A stretch of 64,000 nt of DNA from JBBDMC01 sp963775235 (lineage in GTDB: Bacteria > Pseudomonadota > Alphaproteobacteria > Rhizobiales > Kaistiaceae): NCBI GenBank assembly GCA_963775235.1, contig CAVZHY010000007.1:62001-126000 (forward strand), written 5' to 3'. A program made the position numbers and the translations under genes. Position 1 is the first letter of the stretch; each line of letters begins with the position of its first letter. The notes below the pieces were generated by a model. It worked only from the letters and a program-made list of their open reading frames with translations, ran no database searches and was not told where the DNA came from. Below are positions 20,101 through 28,942 of the stretch, piece after piece.

Positions 20101-20567
20101 TGGCGGCGATCAGCTCGCCGATCCGGCCTTGGCCGACGATCGCGGGCGAGTGGGCGCCGGTGGAGGCGTCCGCGAACAGGAGCTGGACGTCGCGCGCCCG
20201 CACGTCGCGCCCGTTGATCTTGTAGACCGAACCCGCCTCGCGCTCGATGCGGCGCGTGATCTCGATCGCCTCGGCGTCGTTGAAGGCGGTCGGCGCCTGA
20301 CGCTCGGCGTTGTCGAGCGTCAGCGACACTTCGGCAGTGTTGCGCGCCGGGCGGTTGAGGCTGCCCTGGAAGATCACGTCGTCCATGCCGGAGGCGCGCA
20401 TGTTTTTGTATGAGCTTTCGCCCATCACCCAGCGCAACGCCTCGACAAGGTTGGATTTGCCGCAGCCGTTGGGGCCCGACGACTCCGGTCAGCCCCGCCT
20501 CGATCACGAACTCCGTCGGCTCGACGAAGGACTTGAAACCGAGAACGCGCAAACGCGTGAATTTCAA
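17104..20567 (-). CDS. smc: Chromosome partition protein SMC (many frameshifts)
   Basis: A condensin ATPase that organises the chromosome. The TTG start at 20567 overlaps the stop of the upstream DsbA-like gene as TTGA and gives MKFTRLRVLGFKSFVEPTEF. The Walker A region follows after one extra C in a C4 run near 20475, then SNLVEALRWVMGESSYK, FADASTGAHSPAIVGQGRI and LLEEAAGISGLHNRRHEAE. Long Ala/Arg/Glu coiled coils flank a hinge near 18700-19000. The C-terminal head has LLSGGEQALTAMSLIFAVF (signature) and VLDEVDAPLDD (Walker B), ending SRLYGVTMAERGVSQLVSV. The span of about 1154 codons is right for SMC. I count at least eight frame changes. Confidence 0.93.
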
Positions 20568-21268
20568 AGGCCTACCCCCGCGTCGTTACCCGCGCGCAGG
20601 ACCAGCCGCCGAGGTAGCGAGTCGATCTCCGCCATCGACTGTTCGCCTGCCTGCTTCTCGCCGTTGAAGAAGAAGGTCGGCGTGGCATCGACCCCGAACT
20701 TCTCGGAGGCGCGGTCCTTCACCCAGTTCACTCCGTCCAAAATCGTCTGATTCGTCAAGCAGGCGTTGAAGGAGTCTTCGGTGAAGCCGGCCTGCTTCAC
20801 CAGATCGAGCAGCGCCGTTTTCGGGTCCTGAACGAAGGCCCATTCGGACTGGTGGTCGAACAGGAGGTCGACGATCGGGAAGTAACGGTCGGCCGGGGCG
20901 CAGCGCGCCAGCATGATCGCCGACGTCGCCAGCGGGTCGAGCGGAAACTCGCGGAAGATGAAGCGGACCTTGCCGGTGTCGACGTACTTCTTCTTGAACT
21001 CGGGGTAGACCTCGGTGTGCCAGCGCTGGCAATGCGGGCAGGTCATCGAGGCGTATTCGATGACGGTGTTGGGCGCGTTAGGATCGCCGAGCGCCTCCTC
21101 GCCCAGCGGCCCCGCCACCATCAGCGCTCCGCCGGCGGGAGCCGGTTGCGTCCCTTCGCCGATGACGACCGGCTGCGACCGGTTGAGATAGAAGTAGATG
21201 CCGACGGCGCCGGCAACGACGACCAGCGCCACGATGAATATGAGCCACTGCTGGGAACTGAGCTTCAC
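20564..21268 (-). CDS. DsbA/Com1-like thiol:disulfide oxidoreductase, membrane-anchored
   Basis: A 234-residue protein with one N-terminal membrane helix (about 8-29) and a periplasmic thioredoxin-fold domain. The active site is Cys77-Pro-His-Cys80 in YASMTCPHCQRWHTEV, and the cis-Pro loop is VDATPTFFFNG. This is the DsbA_4/thioredoxin_4 type that oxidises or isomerises disulfides in exported proteins. I place the start at a GTG at 21268 because AAGGAAG lies just upstream and the sequence before it is not protein-like. It is intact, unlike its neighbours, and overlaps smc by four bases. The order dciA-dsbA-smc is typical of alphaproteobacteria. Confidence 0.9.
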   Translation of the reverse strand: MKLSSQQWLIFIVALVVVAGAVGIYFYLNRSQPVVIGEGTQPAPAGGALMVAGPLGEEALGDPNAPNTVIEYASMTCPHCQRWHTEVYPEFKKKYVDTGKVRFIFREFPLDPLATSAIMLARCAPADRYFPIVDLLFDHQSEWAFVQDPKTALLDLVKQAGFTEDSFNACLTNQTILDGVNWVKDRASEKFGVDATPTFFFNGEKQAGEQSMAEIDSLPRRLVLRAGNDAGVGL

Positions 21269-21368
21269 GTTCGCTTCCTTGATTGGGACGCTGGGAGAGG
21301 CGAGTCTGCCGCAAGGCCGTGGCATTGCACAGAAAATTATGGCGTCGCCGAAGCTATTGACCAGCCCG

Positions 21369-21866
21369 TCAGCGTCGCTGCAGCACACCGCGACCAAGCC
21401 GAGCGAGGGCGGCGCTGCAGCCGTCGTCATCGACGCCGGCGACGTCGTGCCGAGCCGCACCTCGGCGGCTGCGTCGAGGGGCCGCTCGCCGTTTGTTGCG
21501 GCGCTTGCGGCGCGGCAACCGGACCCTGGACGATCCTGATTCTGGCGATCGCCGCGTAGCCGAGGAAAGCGTTGATGCGTTCGACGATCTGCCCGAGCTC
21601 GTGCTGGATGAGAACCGCCCGCGGCCCGTCGACCGTCAGGTGGAGGACGCCACCCGTGGCGCCCGGCCTCTTCGCCGCGCGGCCACGCGATCTTCTCCGG
21701 GCGCGTGCACTCGGCGTATTTCGCCCCCGACGATGTCCGGCCACGCGGCGATGAGATCGGCGGTGGCGAAGCCGCGCCGCCCGCTCACCGGCGCGAGCAC
21801 GTGCCCGACCAGTTCCGCCAGCATCCTCGGACCGCGACGGGCAGGCTTGTGTGCAGCATCATTCAT
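21369..21866 (-). CDS. dciA: DciA/DUF721 family protein (frameshifted)
   Basis: DciA helps load the replicative helicase DnaB in bacteria that lack DnaC. The ATG at 21866 gives a basic N-terminus, then LVGHVLAPVSGRRGFATADLIAAWPDIVG, the DUF721 core. A shift near 21700 leads to GVLHLTVDGPRAVLIQHELGQIVERINAFLGYAAIARIRIVQG. A further shift gives the usual C-terminal ALARLGRGVL before the stop at 21369. The span of about 165 codons is normal. The gene is divergent from the ATP synthase operon and upstream of dsbA-smc. Confidence 0.8.
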
Positions 21867-21987
21867 GGTGCGATTGTCGCACGCGCCGCACTCCGTCACA
21901 AAGCCTGTGTCGCGTCGACCTTCGCCCCGCCGGCGGCCGATGGCATAAGGTAAGCAAAATCAACCGGTTATGCGGTATCACGCGATC

Positions 21988-22016
21988 TTGACACCCCCGG
22001 AGGCCGCAACTATGGT
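21988..22016 (+). promoter_or_regulatory. Sigma-70-type promoter of the atpIBEF'F operon
   Basis: A perfect -35 TTGACA (21988-21993) is followed after exactly 17 bases by TATGGT (22011-22016), which matches 4 of 6 in the -10 box. It lies about 60 bases before the atpI ATG, which has CGGAGG at good spacing. This is the best-looking housekeeping promoter I see in the window. Confidence 0.6.
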
Positions 22017-22076
22017 GCGCCCGGCTTTGCGGGGCGGCGTAATCTCAGATCTGTTCGGGACTACTCGGAGGTCGCA

Positions 22077-22460
22077 ATGAGCGACAGGGACGGCAAACCG
22101 GACCGGTCGCCGACCGACGATGCCGAGTTGGCAGCGCGGTTGCGTGCGCTCGACCGCCGGCTCGACGAGCGGCGCGCCGAAAGCGCAGGCGGCTCGCCCG
22201 GCAGGTCCGAAGCGCCGCGTCAGGGCATGGCGCTGGCGATGCGGCTCGCAGCCGATTTCGTAGCCGGCGTCGTTCTCGGCGCCGCGCTCGGTTGGGGGTT
22301 CGACAGATTGTTCGGCACCTCGCCGTGGGGACTGATGGTATTTCTGCTTCTGGGGTTCGCGGCGGGAATCCTGAGCGTGATGCGATCCGCCGGCGTGGTG
22401 AAACCCGGACCGATGGGGCCGGACGACGGCGCCCCGACAGGGGCTGACGAGGAAGACGAC
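22077..22460 (+). CDS. atpI: ATP synthase protein I
   Basis: A small membrane protein that assists assembly of the c-ring of the F0F1 ATP synthase. It has a charged N-terminal 50 residues, then two membrane helices (LAADFVAGVVLGAALGWGF and WGLMVFLLLGFAAGI) and RSAGVV, a typical AtpI pattern of about 128 residues. No stop codon separates it from atpB: the frame runs straight into the GTG at 22461. Either a single-base error hid the stop, or the two are fused. It is the first gene of the F0 operon and follows the promoter at 21988. Confidence 0.85.
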
Positions 22461-23215
22461 GTGGCGACCGATCCGATCCACCAGTTTCACATCGAGAAGC
22501 TGATTCCGATCGAGGTCGGCGGCGTCGATTTCTCGTTCACCAACTCAGCCCTGTTCATGGTGCTGACGGTGGCTGTCGCGTCGGGGTTTCTGCTGATCGC
22601 GACCCGCCGGCGCGCGCTCGTGCCCTCCCGATGGCAGTCCTCCGCCGAGGTTCTCTACGAGTTCATGGCGCAGACCTTGCGGGAAAGCGCCGGCAGCGAA
22701 GGCATGCGCTTCTTCCCGTTCGTCTTTTCAATCTTCCTTTTCTTCCTGTTCGGCAATTCGTGGGGCCTGATCCCGTATTTCTTCACTTATCTCGGCCCAC
22801 ATCATCGTCACCGCTGCGATGGCGCTGCTGGTCATCCTGACGGTGCTCGTCTATGGGCATCATGCGCCACAAGCTGGGCTTCTTCCGCTTGTTCGTGCCG
22901 AAGGACGTGCCGGTCGTTCTGTTGCCGTTCATCGTCGTGATAGAGATCCTGTCGTTCCTGTCGCGGCCGATCAGCTTGTCGATCCGATTTGTTCGCCAAC
23001 ATGCTCGCCGGCCACATCACGCTGGAGGTGTTCGCCGGCTTCGTCGTCGCGTTGGGCTCGTTCGGCGCCGATCGGTGTGTTCGGCGCCAGTCTTTCCCCT
23101 GTTGGCGACCATCGCGCTCACCGCGCTCGAAGTGCTCGTCGCCGCCCTGCAAGCCTACGTGTTCGCGATCCTCACCTGCCTGTACCTCAACGACGCCCTT
23201 CACCCCAGCCACTGA
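22461..23215 (+). CDS. atpB: ATP synthase F0 subunit a (several frameshifts)
   Basis: Subunit a forms the proton half-channels against the c-ring. The GTG at 22461 with GAGGAAG just upstream gives VATDPIHQFHIEKLIPIEVGG, the standard alphaproteobacterial start. It continues FTNSALFMVLTVAV and FFLFGNSWGLIPYFFTY. Near 22795 the frame shifts, then again near 22855, 22985 and 23070-23100. The pieces MALLVILTVLVYG, RHKLGFFRLFVPKDVP, LSFLSRPISLSIR, FANMLAGHITLEVFAGF and ALTALEVLVAALQAYVFAIL together rebuild a complete subunit, including the essential Arg region. The end LNDALHPSH at 23215 is normal. Because the protein is essential, error is likelier than decay. Confidence 0.9.
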
Positions 23216-23254
23216 CGGTCCGAGCCGGACCCCGACACTCCAGGAGACATCGAA

Positions 23255-23478
23255 ATGGAACCGGACGCAGCCAAAGCGCTCGGCGCGGGCATCGCCTGCA
23301 TCGGCATGGGCACGGCCGGCATCGGCCTCGGCCACATCTTCGGCAACTTCCTCGCCGGCGCCATTCGTAACCCGCCGCCGCCGACGGCCAGTTCGGCCGC
23401 CTCATTTTCGGCTTCGCCATCACCGAGGCGATGGGCATCTTCTCGCTGCTGATCGCGCTGATCCTGCTGTTCACCTGA
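23255..23478 (+). CDS. atpE: ATP synthase F0 subunit c (one frameshift)
   Basis: The c-ring proteolipid. The ATG at 23255 gives MEPDAAKALGAGIACIGMG and GIGLGHIFGNFLAGAIRNP, the first helix. One base is missing in the GC run near 23370 (AACCCGCCG where AACCCGGCC fits). After it the second helix continues in another frame as GQFGRLIFGFAITEAMGIF with the proton-carrying Glu, then LLIALILLFT and the stop at 23478. The corrected length of 74 residues is normal. A single indel in a GC repeat of an essential gene strongly suggests a sequencing error. Confidence 0.93.
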
Positions 23479-23508
23479 GCGGCCGCGCAGGCTCTGGAGA
23501 CGACGGTG

Positions 23509-24080
23509 ATGGAGGCCGCCGCCCAGGAACAGCCGAGTAGCCCCCGGCGGAAGCGCGCGGTGTCGTCGAGACGCCAGCGGAGCACAACTGTGTTCCCGCC
23601 GTTCGATGCAACCACATTCGCCTCGCAGCTGCTGTGGCTGGCGATCACCTTCGGCGTCCTCTACTACCTGATGGCAAGGGTGGCGGTGCCGCGCATCGCC
23701 GGCATCATCGAGGATCGCCGCGATCGTATCGCCAGCGACCTCGACATGGCCGACCGGTTGAAGACCGACTCGGAGGAAGCGCTCGCCGCCTACGAGAAAG
23801 CCCTCACCGGCGGCGCGTGCCAAGGCGTTCACCATCGCCGAGGCGGCTCGTGACGAGGCGCGAACTCGCAGCCGACGCCCAGCGTTCCGAGATCGAGGCC
23901 GATCTCAACAAGAAGCTCGCCGCAGCCGAGACGCGCATCGCCGAGATCAAACAGGCGGCGCTCGCTGATGTCGGCGCCATCGCCGGCGAGGCGACCCAGG
24001 CGATCGTCGAGTCGCTGATCGACGCCGAAGTCGCGCCGGACGAGGTCGGCGACGCGGTGGCGAACACCATGGCCAAGTAG
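23509..24080 (+). CDS. atpF': ATP synthase F0 subunit b' (frameshifts)
   Basis: One of two peripheral-stalk subunits, as expected in alphaproteobacteria. The start ATG at 23509 gives MEAAAQEQPSS. After a small out-of-frame stretch comes VFPPFDATTFASQLLWLAITFGVLYYLM, the membrane anchor. It continues VPRIAGIIEDRRDRIASDLDMADRLK, the coiled stalk. A shift near 23815 leads to KAFTIAEAARDE and then LAADAQRSEIEADLNKKLAAAE with EVGDAVANTMAK at the end. The order b' before b, 12 bases apart, is standard. Confidence 0.88.
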
Positions 24081-24092
24081 GAGGGCCAGGCC

Positions 24093-24578
24093 ATGTTCGA
24101 AGAAGCGCGGTTCTGGGCGTTCCTGTCGCTGCTGGTCTTCGTCGCTATCCTGATCTACCTGAAGGTGCCGGGCCTGATCACCGGCTACCTCGACCGTCGC
24201 GCCGAGGGCATCCGCGCCGAGCTCGATCAGGCGCGCAAGCTGCGCGAGGAGGCCCAGGCGCTGCTCGCCGACTACCAGCGCAAGGCGCGCCAGGCCGAGA
24301 GCGAGGCTGAGGAGATCGTCGACCAGGCGCGGCGGGAGGCCGAGGCTCTCGCGATCGAGGGCAAGCGGCGCGTCGAGGAATACGTCGCCAGCCGTACTCG
24401 CCTCGCCGAGCAGAAGATTGCCCAGGCCGAGGCGCAGGCGGTGCAGGAGGTGAGGGCGCTGTCGGCCGACGTCGCCGTCGCCGCCGGCGAGAAGATTCTC
24501 GCCGCCCGCGTCAAGGGCAAGGAAGGCGAGGCGCTGGTCGCCCGCGCCATCGACGACGTCAAGGCCAAGCTGCACTGA
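24093..24578 (+). CDS. atpF: ATP synthase F0 subunit b
   Basis: The second peripheral-stalk subunit, 161 residues and intact. Residues 8-27 form the membrane helix (WAFLSLLVFVAILIYLKVPG), followed by a long Ala/Glu/Arg coiled coil that reaches the F1 head. AGG at 24081-24083 precedes the ATG. It is the last gene of the operon, and F1 genes (atpHAGDC) are not here, as usual in alphaproteobacteria. It is one of the few intact reading frames in the error-rich block. Confidence 0.95.
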   Translation: MFEEARFWAFLSLLVFVAILIYLKVPGLITGYLDRRAEGIRAELDQARKLREEAQALLADYQRKARQAESEAEEIVDQARREAEALAIEGKRRVEEYVASRTRLAEQKIAQAEAQAVQEVRALSADVAVAAGEKILAARVKGKEGEALVARAIDDVKAKLH

Positions 24579-24659
24579 GACGGAAGACGCGCCGCCGCTT
24601 CGAGCGATTACGCTTTTCTCTAGTCGGCGAAATCGCCCCGGCTCTTTGTCCTTCCGCAA

Positions 24660-24700
24660 TACCGGACGGAAAACCGGGTTCCACTTTTCCCTGGGATTGC
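24660..24700. repeat. Possible dispersed repeat between atpF and rnhB
   Basis: The 120-base gap between the convergent atpF and rnhB genes contains GGAAAACCGGGTTCCACTTT followed by TCCCTGGG, a GGAAAA...TTTTCC palindrome. It recalls intergenic repeats common in alphaproteobacteria and resembles the GGAAAAGTGC stem in the riboswitch at 4722-4744. Whether it is mobile or a bidirectional terminator cannot be told from one copy. Confidence 0.3.
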
Positions 24701-24701
24701 G

Positions 24702-25359
24702 CTAGTCGAGCAACATCACCAGCTGCTGTTCGCGCACCGGCGCGAAGCTCTGGCGGTGATGCGGGCAGGGCCCGTGGACGCGCGCAACGCCTCGAAATGG
24801 GCCGCCGTCGAATAGCCCTTGTGCTGTTCGAAGCCGTAGTCGGGGAACGCCTGCCCGACCCGCGCCATCAGCCGGTCGCGGGTGACCTTGGCGACGATCG
24901 AGGCGGCGGCGATCGAAACCGACAATGCATCGCCGTCGACGATCGCCTCGGCCGGGCAGGGCAGGCCCGGCGGCAGCATGTTGCCGTCGACGAGCACATA
25001 GTCGGGCCGCGACGCAAGGCCCGCGACCGCCGCGTCATCCCCCACAGCGAGGCTCTCAGGATATTCATGCGGTCGACGCGTTCCCGGCTCGCCACCGCCA
25101 CGGCCACTGTCGCCGTGTTGAGGATCGCCTCGTAGGCCGCTTCGCGTGCCGCCGGGTCGAGCCGCTTGGAATCGTCGATGCCGTCGGGATAGCGCCGGTT
25201 GTCGAAGATGACCGCGGCCATCACCACGGGGCCTGCTAGCGGTCCGCGGCCAGCTTCGTCGACGCCGGCGATCAGCCCTGGCGCCACGCCGCCGCGCCCG
25301 CTTCTCGAAGCGGTCGGTGGGGCGAACAGTCTTCCTGGGGCGAATCGTCTGTTGGCCAT
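24702..25359 (-). CDS. rnhB: Ribonuclease HII (frameshifted)
   Basis: Cuts RNA in RNA-DNA hybrids, including single ribonucleotides. The ATG at 25359 gives a basic leader, then LIAGVDEAGRGPLAGPVVMAA with the catalytic Asp and Glu, and IDDSKRLDPAARE. A shift near 25040 moves on to RPDYVLVDGNMLPPGLP and SIAAASIVAKVTRDRLMA with the third acidic site. It continues PDYGFEQHKGYSTAAHFEAL, and after one more shift the end is CPHHRQSFAPVREQQL, a typical C-terminus. The length is about 218 residues. All catalytic residues are present across frames. Confidence 0.9.
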
Positions 25360-25413
25360 GCCGCGCAATGGTCGCGCGGCGCGCCGACGCTCCGGCAAGG
25401 GGCTCGCCGCCGC

Positions 25414-26556
25414 CTATGCGGCCTTTTGCCCGCCGAACAGGTCGAGCTGGTCGCCTTCCGGCGCGGGCGGCACGAACAGGTCCGTCCGCAGCCGCAGCTT
25501 TCCCTGGTTGAGACCCAGCCGCCGGGTCGGCGACTTCGAAGCGGCGGCCGATCTGCCAGGCATACGGGCCGTCACCGGTCATGCGCTTGCCCCATTCGGA
25601 GTCGTAGTCCTTGCCGCCGCGCATCGAACGGATGACCGACATCACGTGCTTGGCGCGGTCAGGGTATTCGCGTTCGAGGAACTCTATGAAGATGTCGCGC
25701 ACCTCCAGCGGCAGGCGCAACAGCACGTACCCGGCCTCGCGGACGCCGGCCGCCGCACCGGCGGCAAGGATGCGTTCGATCTCAGCCTCGTTCAGGGCCG
25801 GGATGACCGGCGCCACCATGACCGTCGTCGGGATGCCCGCCTGCGACAGCAGCCTGCAGGGCGTCGAGCCGCGCTCCGGCGTCGCCGCACGCGGCTCCAT
25901 TGCGCGCGCCAGCTTGCGGTCGAGCGTCGTCACCGACAGCGCCACCTTGACCAGGCCGCCGCTCGGCCATGCGCGGCAGGATGTCGATGTCGCGCACCAC
26001 CAGCGCCGACTTGGTGACGATGCCGACCGGGTGATTGGCGCGGTCCAGCACTTCCAGGATCTCGCGCATGATGCGGTAGCGCCGCTCGATCGGCTGATAG
26101 GGATCGGTGTTGGTACCGATCGCCATGGTCTTCGCCTGGTAGCCGGGCTTGGCCAGCTCGCGTTCGAGCAGCCGCGCCGCGTTCGGCTTGGCGAACAGCC
26201 GGGTCTCGAAGTCGAGGCCCGGCGACAGGCCCATGTAGGCATGAGTCGGCCGCGCGAAGCAGTAGGCGCAGCCGTGCTCGCAGCCGCGATAGGGATTGAT
26301 CGAGCGGTCGAACGAGATGTCCGGCGACTCGTTGCGGGTGATGATCTTCCGCGGCTGCTCGACCTGCACTTCCGTCTTGAACGGCGGCAGAACGTCCAGC
26401 GTTCCCCAGCCGTCGTCCTCGAGATGGCGCGAGGTCGGCTCGAACCGCCCGCTGCGGTTCGATTCGGCGCCCCGCCCGCGCCGGCGCTCGGGGTCGATGC
26501 GCATGGCTTCCGGCGGCTGGCCGCGCCTGTCGGCCAGGGCTGTGCTGCGTGTCCAT
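25414..26556 (-). CDS. PA0069/SplB-like radical SAM protein (frameshifted)
   Basis: A radical SAM protein of the COG1533 group, often named DNA repair photolyase or PA0069/Rv2578c family, function unproven. The ATG at 26556 has AGGAA upstream. One shift in the first 20 codons is needed, then GRFEPTSRHLEDDGWG, NPYRGCEHGCAYCFARPTH (the CxxxCxxC cluster motif), FETRLFAKPNAARLLE and IGTNTDPYQPIERR. A shift near 25960 leads to KVALSVTTLDRKLARAMEPR and PVIPALNEAEIERIL, then SMRGGKDYDSEWGKRM. The end is LDLFGGQKAA at 25414. A LexA-like box lies 26-40 bases upstream. Confidence 0.87.
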
Positions 26557-26581
26557 GAAAAAATTCCTACCAGCCGAAAAA

Positions 26582-26596
26582 GAACAGAGCAAGAAC
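26582..26596 (-). promoter_or_regulatory. LexA-type SOS box (GTTC-N7-GTTC) before the radical SAM gene
   Basis: On the minus strand two GTTC blocks are spaced by exactly seven bases. This is the established LexA operator of Alphaproteobacteria. It is 26 bases from the start codon of the radical SAM gene and in the region divergent from the glycosyltransferase-like gene, so it could control either one. Confidence 0.5.
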
Positions 26597-26665
26597 AAAG
26601 TTGACGGACACGTGCAGCCGTTGATTTCCTGCGGTCATCGGGCGTAGGGATGCCGCCCAGGCAAC

Positions 26666-27360
26666 ATGATCACCGCGATCATCGAAACCAGCGACGACGA
26701 AGTTCGCCTCGCCTATGCCCTTGCGGCGCTGGTTCCGGCGGCGATGGCCGGCGTCGTTCGTGAGGTGGTGGTCGATCGACCACGGCTCGGCGACGGCACG
26801 CTGGCGGTCGCCGACGCCGCTGGCTGCACCATCATCGAGGTGCGCGCGACCTGACGGCGATGCGCGCCATGTCGCCGCCAGGGAGGCGCGCGGCGACTGG
26901 CTGATGTTCCTGTCGCCGCGTCTTCGATCCTCGAGCCCGACTGGCAGGACGAGGCGCTGGCGTTCATCGACAGCTGCGCTCGTCGATGGCGCGGCCCGCT
27001 CACGTGCGGCTACGTTCCGGCTGAAGCACAGCGGTCATGGCCTGCGTGCGCGCTGCGCCGAATGGTCGGCGAGCCTGCGCACGCGCCTGCTCGCGGCGCC
27101 GAGGCCGGAGCAGGGCCTTGTCATTGCGCGTGCGTTTCTATCTTGCACTCGGCGGTCACCGCGAGCTCGCGACCCTGGCGGACGTCGATCTCGCGCGCCG
27201 CGTCGGCCACCGGCGGCTGACGCTGCTTCGGGCGAGGGCGGTCGTGCGTGGCGACGACGCCCGCCGCGCCGGCGTCGTCGCCGGCATCCGCAAAGCCTTT
27301 TGCCTGGTGCTTATCGCCGTCCGCGTCCCCGGACGGGTGATCGGCCGGCTGGCGCCCTAG
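26666..27360 (+). CDS. Short glycosyltransferase family 2-like protein (frameshifted)
   Basis: The ATG at 26666 gives MITAIIETSDDEVRLAYALA and LVPAAMAGVVREVVV. In the neighbouring frame a DHGSADGTLAVADAAGC stretch follows, the nucleotide-binding pattern of GT2 enzymes. Further pieces are AAREARGDWLMFLSP, LEPDWQDEAL and, near the end, LALGGHRELATLADVDLARRVG, which resembles the acceptor region of these proteins. At least three shifts break it. The length of about 230 residues is short for GT2. It lies between a radical SAM gene and moaB. Substrate and role are unknown. Confidence 0.6.
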
Positions 27361-27369
27361 TCGGCAGCG

Positions 27370-27928
27370 CTAAGTCGTGGCGGTTCTTGCCGCCGCTTCG
27401 TCGGCGTCTGTCAACTTCGTCCGCTTCAGGTGCTCGTCGAGCCGCGGCATGATCTCGACGAAGTTGCACGGGTCCTGACGATAGTCGAACTGCTTGACAA
27501 GGATTGCGTCCCAGGCGTCGCGGCAGGCGCCGGGCGAGCCCGGCAGGCAGAACACGAAGGTATTGTCGGCAAGCCCCGCCGTCGCCCGCGACTGGATGGT
27601 CGAGGTGCCGATCGAATTCGTAGCTGATCCGGTGGAAGATCGCGGAGAAGCCCTCCATCCGCTTCTCGAACAGCGGCTCGATCGCTTCCGGCGTCACGTC
27701 ACGCCCGGTGAAGCCGGTGCCGCCGGTGGTGATGACCACGTCGACCTCGGGGTCGGCGATCCAGCGCTTGACGATCGCCCGAATCTTGCGGCGATCGTCG
27801 GTGCAGATGGCGCGATCGGCAAGGATGTGGCCGGCGCCCTCGATGCGCTCTTGAAGCGTCGTGCCGGAGCGGTCTTCCTCCAGCGAGCGCGTGTCGGAGA
27901 CGGTCAGCACCGCAAAGCGCACCGGCAC
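27370..27928 (-). CDS. moaB: Molybdenum cofactor biosynthesis protein B (frameshifted)
   Basis: A MoCF-fold protein that adenylates molybdopterin or assists that step. The GTG at 27928 gives VPVRFAVLTVSDTRSLEEDRSG, then VDVVITTGGTGFTGRDVTPEA, the molybdopterin-binding GGTG block, and LFEKRMEGFSAIFHRISYE. One shift near 27615 leads to GLADNTFVFCLPGSPGACRDAWD and IMPRLDEHLKRTKLTDADE. The usual start extension (SNEKPF before VPVRF) is present upstream but out of frame with an ATG near 27963, so the true start may be there. About 185 residues, normal. Confidence 0.88.
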
Positions 27929-28021
27929 AAATGGTTTCTCGTTACTCTGCGTCCATCCACGTGGGTCCTCCCGTGGTCAGCCGGCGAGTGTAGCCGGTGG
28001 TTCCGCTTCCGCGCGGCGAGG

Positions 28022-28942
28022 CTACGACCCGCCGCTCGTGGTTGAAACCACCCACCATCCGGGCCGCGTTTGCCTAAGGCGCGCGGCGGCGCGCTTGGCC
28101 GCCGCCACCGACGGGAAGATGCCGAAAGCTGCCGCGCCCGAGCCCGACATCCTGGCGAACAGGCACTCCGGATCGCGGGCGAGCGCTCGCTTCGGCCGCC
28201 CGTGCGTCGCGGCAGACCGCTCCCGCCGGCGCCGCGAGGTCGTTGCGGGTGCTGCCGTCAGCCAGCGAGGCGAGATCGACGGGGCCGGCAAACGCCGGAG
28301 GCAGCGGCGGCAGGCCCGGCCGGTCCAGTTCAGGAAGCGCAGCGAAGACCTCCGCCGTCGACAGCCTGACCGGCGGGCTCGCCAGCACGATCGGCAGCCG
28401 CGGCATGCCGGCGATGAACGTGATTCGCTCGCCGATTCCACCTGGCGATCAGGGGGCGCGATGCGATGCACATCGGCACATCGGCGCCTAGCGCGCGGCC
28501 GATGCGAGCAAGCCGATCGGCCGCGAGCCTCAGCTGCCATTGTCGATCGAGCAATCGCAACACTGCCGCCGCGTCGGCCGACCCGCCTCCGAGGCCGGCG
28601 GCGACCGGTAACCGTTTCGCGAGCGTGAGCCGGATCGGCCGGTTGGCGCGCCCGCCGCGGCTGGATAGCGCTTCCGTCGCCCGCACGGCGAGGTTTTCCT
28701 CCGCGAGGGGTTGCTTTGAGCGCCTGCGCGAACGGCCCCCTGACGACGAGCCCGATCGCGCTTTCCGCCGAGGGCGTCGCTGTCACGGCGTCGCCGAGGT
28801 CGGCAAACACCACCAGGCTTTCGATCGAATGATATCCGTCCGGCCGCCGACGACCGACATGGAGGGCGAGGTTGATCTTGGCCCGCGCGATTTCGCTGGC
28901 ACCGGTGGTCGCGTCACCGAGCCGAGCGGACAGCGTATCCAA
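28022..28942 (-). CDS. ispE: 4-diphosphocytidyl-2-C-methyl-D-erythritol kinase (several frameshifts)
   Basis: Phosphorylates CDP-ME in the MEP route to isoprenoids. The ATG at 28942 gives a short leader then EIARAKINLALHVGRRRPDGYHSIESLVVFADLGD, the GHMP kinase start. In other frames follow RPIRLTLAKRLPVAAGLGGGSADAAAVLRLL (ATP-binding loop), LPIVLASPPVRLSTAEVFAAL and the C-terminal CLFARMSGSGAAAFGIFP. At least four shifts occur. The span of about 307 codons is near normal (about 290). The start overlaps the 3' end of the TPR/LysM gene by 29 bases. The window also holds a polyprenyl diphosphate synthase that uses the isoprenoid product. Confidence 0.9.
   Translation of the reverse strand: MDTLSARLGDATTGASEIARAKINLALHVGRRRPDGYHSIESLVVFADLGDAVTATPSAESAIGLVVRGPFAQALKATPRGGKPRRAGDGSAIQPRRARQPADPAHARETVTGRRRPRRRVGRRGGSVAIARSTMAAEARGRSACSHRPRARRRCADVHRIAPPDRQVESASESRSSPACRGCRSCWRARRSGCRRRRSSLRFLNWTGRACRRCLRRLPAPSISPRWLTAAPATTSRRRRERSAATHGRPKRALARDPECLFARMSGSGAAAFGIFPSVAAAKRAAARLRQTRPGWWVVSTTSGGS

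Noticed and set aside
23255..23478. Loss of atpE as a true pseudogene
   Set aside because: One base in a GC repeat restores the complete 74-residue subunit with its Glu, and the operon around it is otherwise whole. Error is the simpler account.
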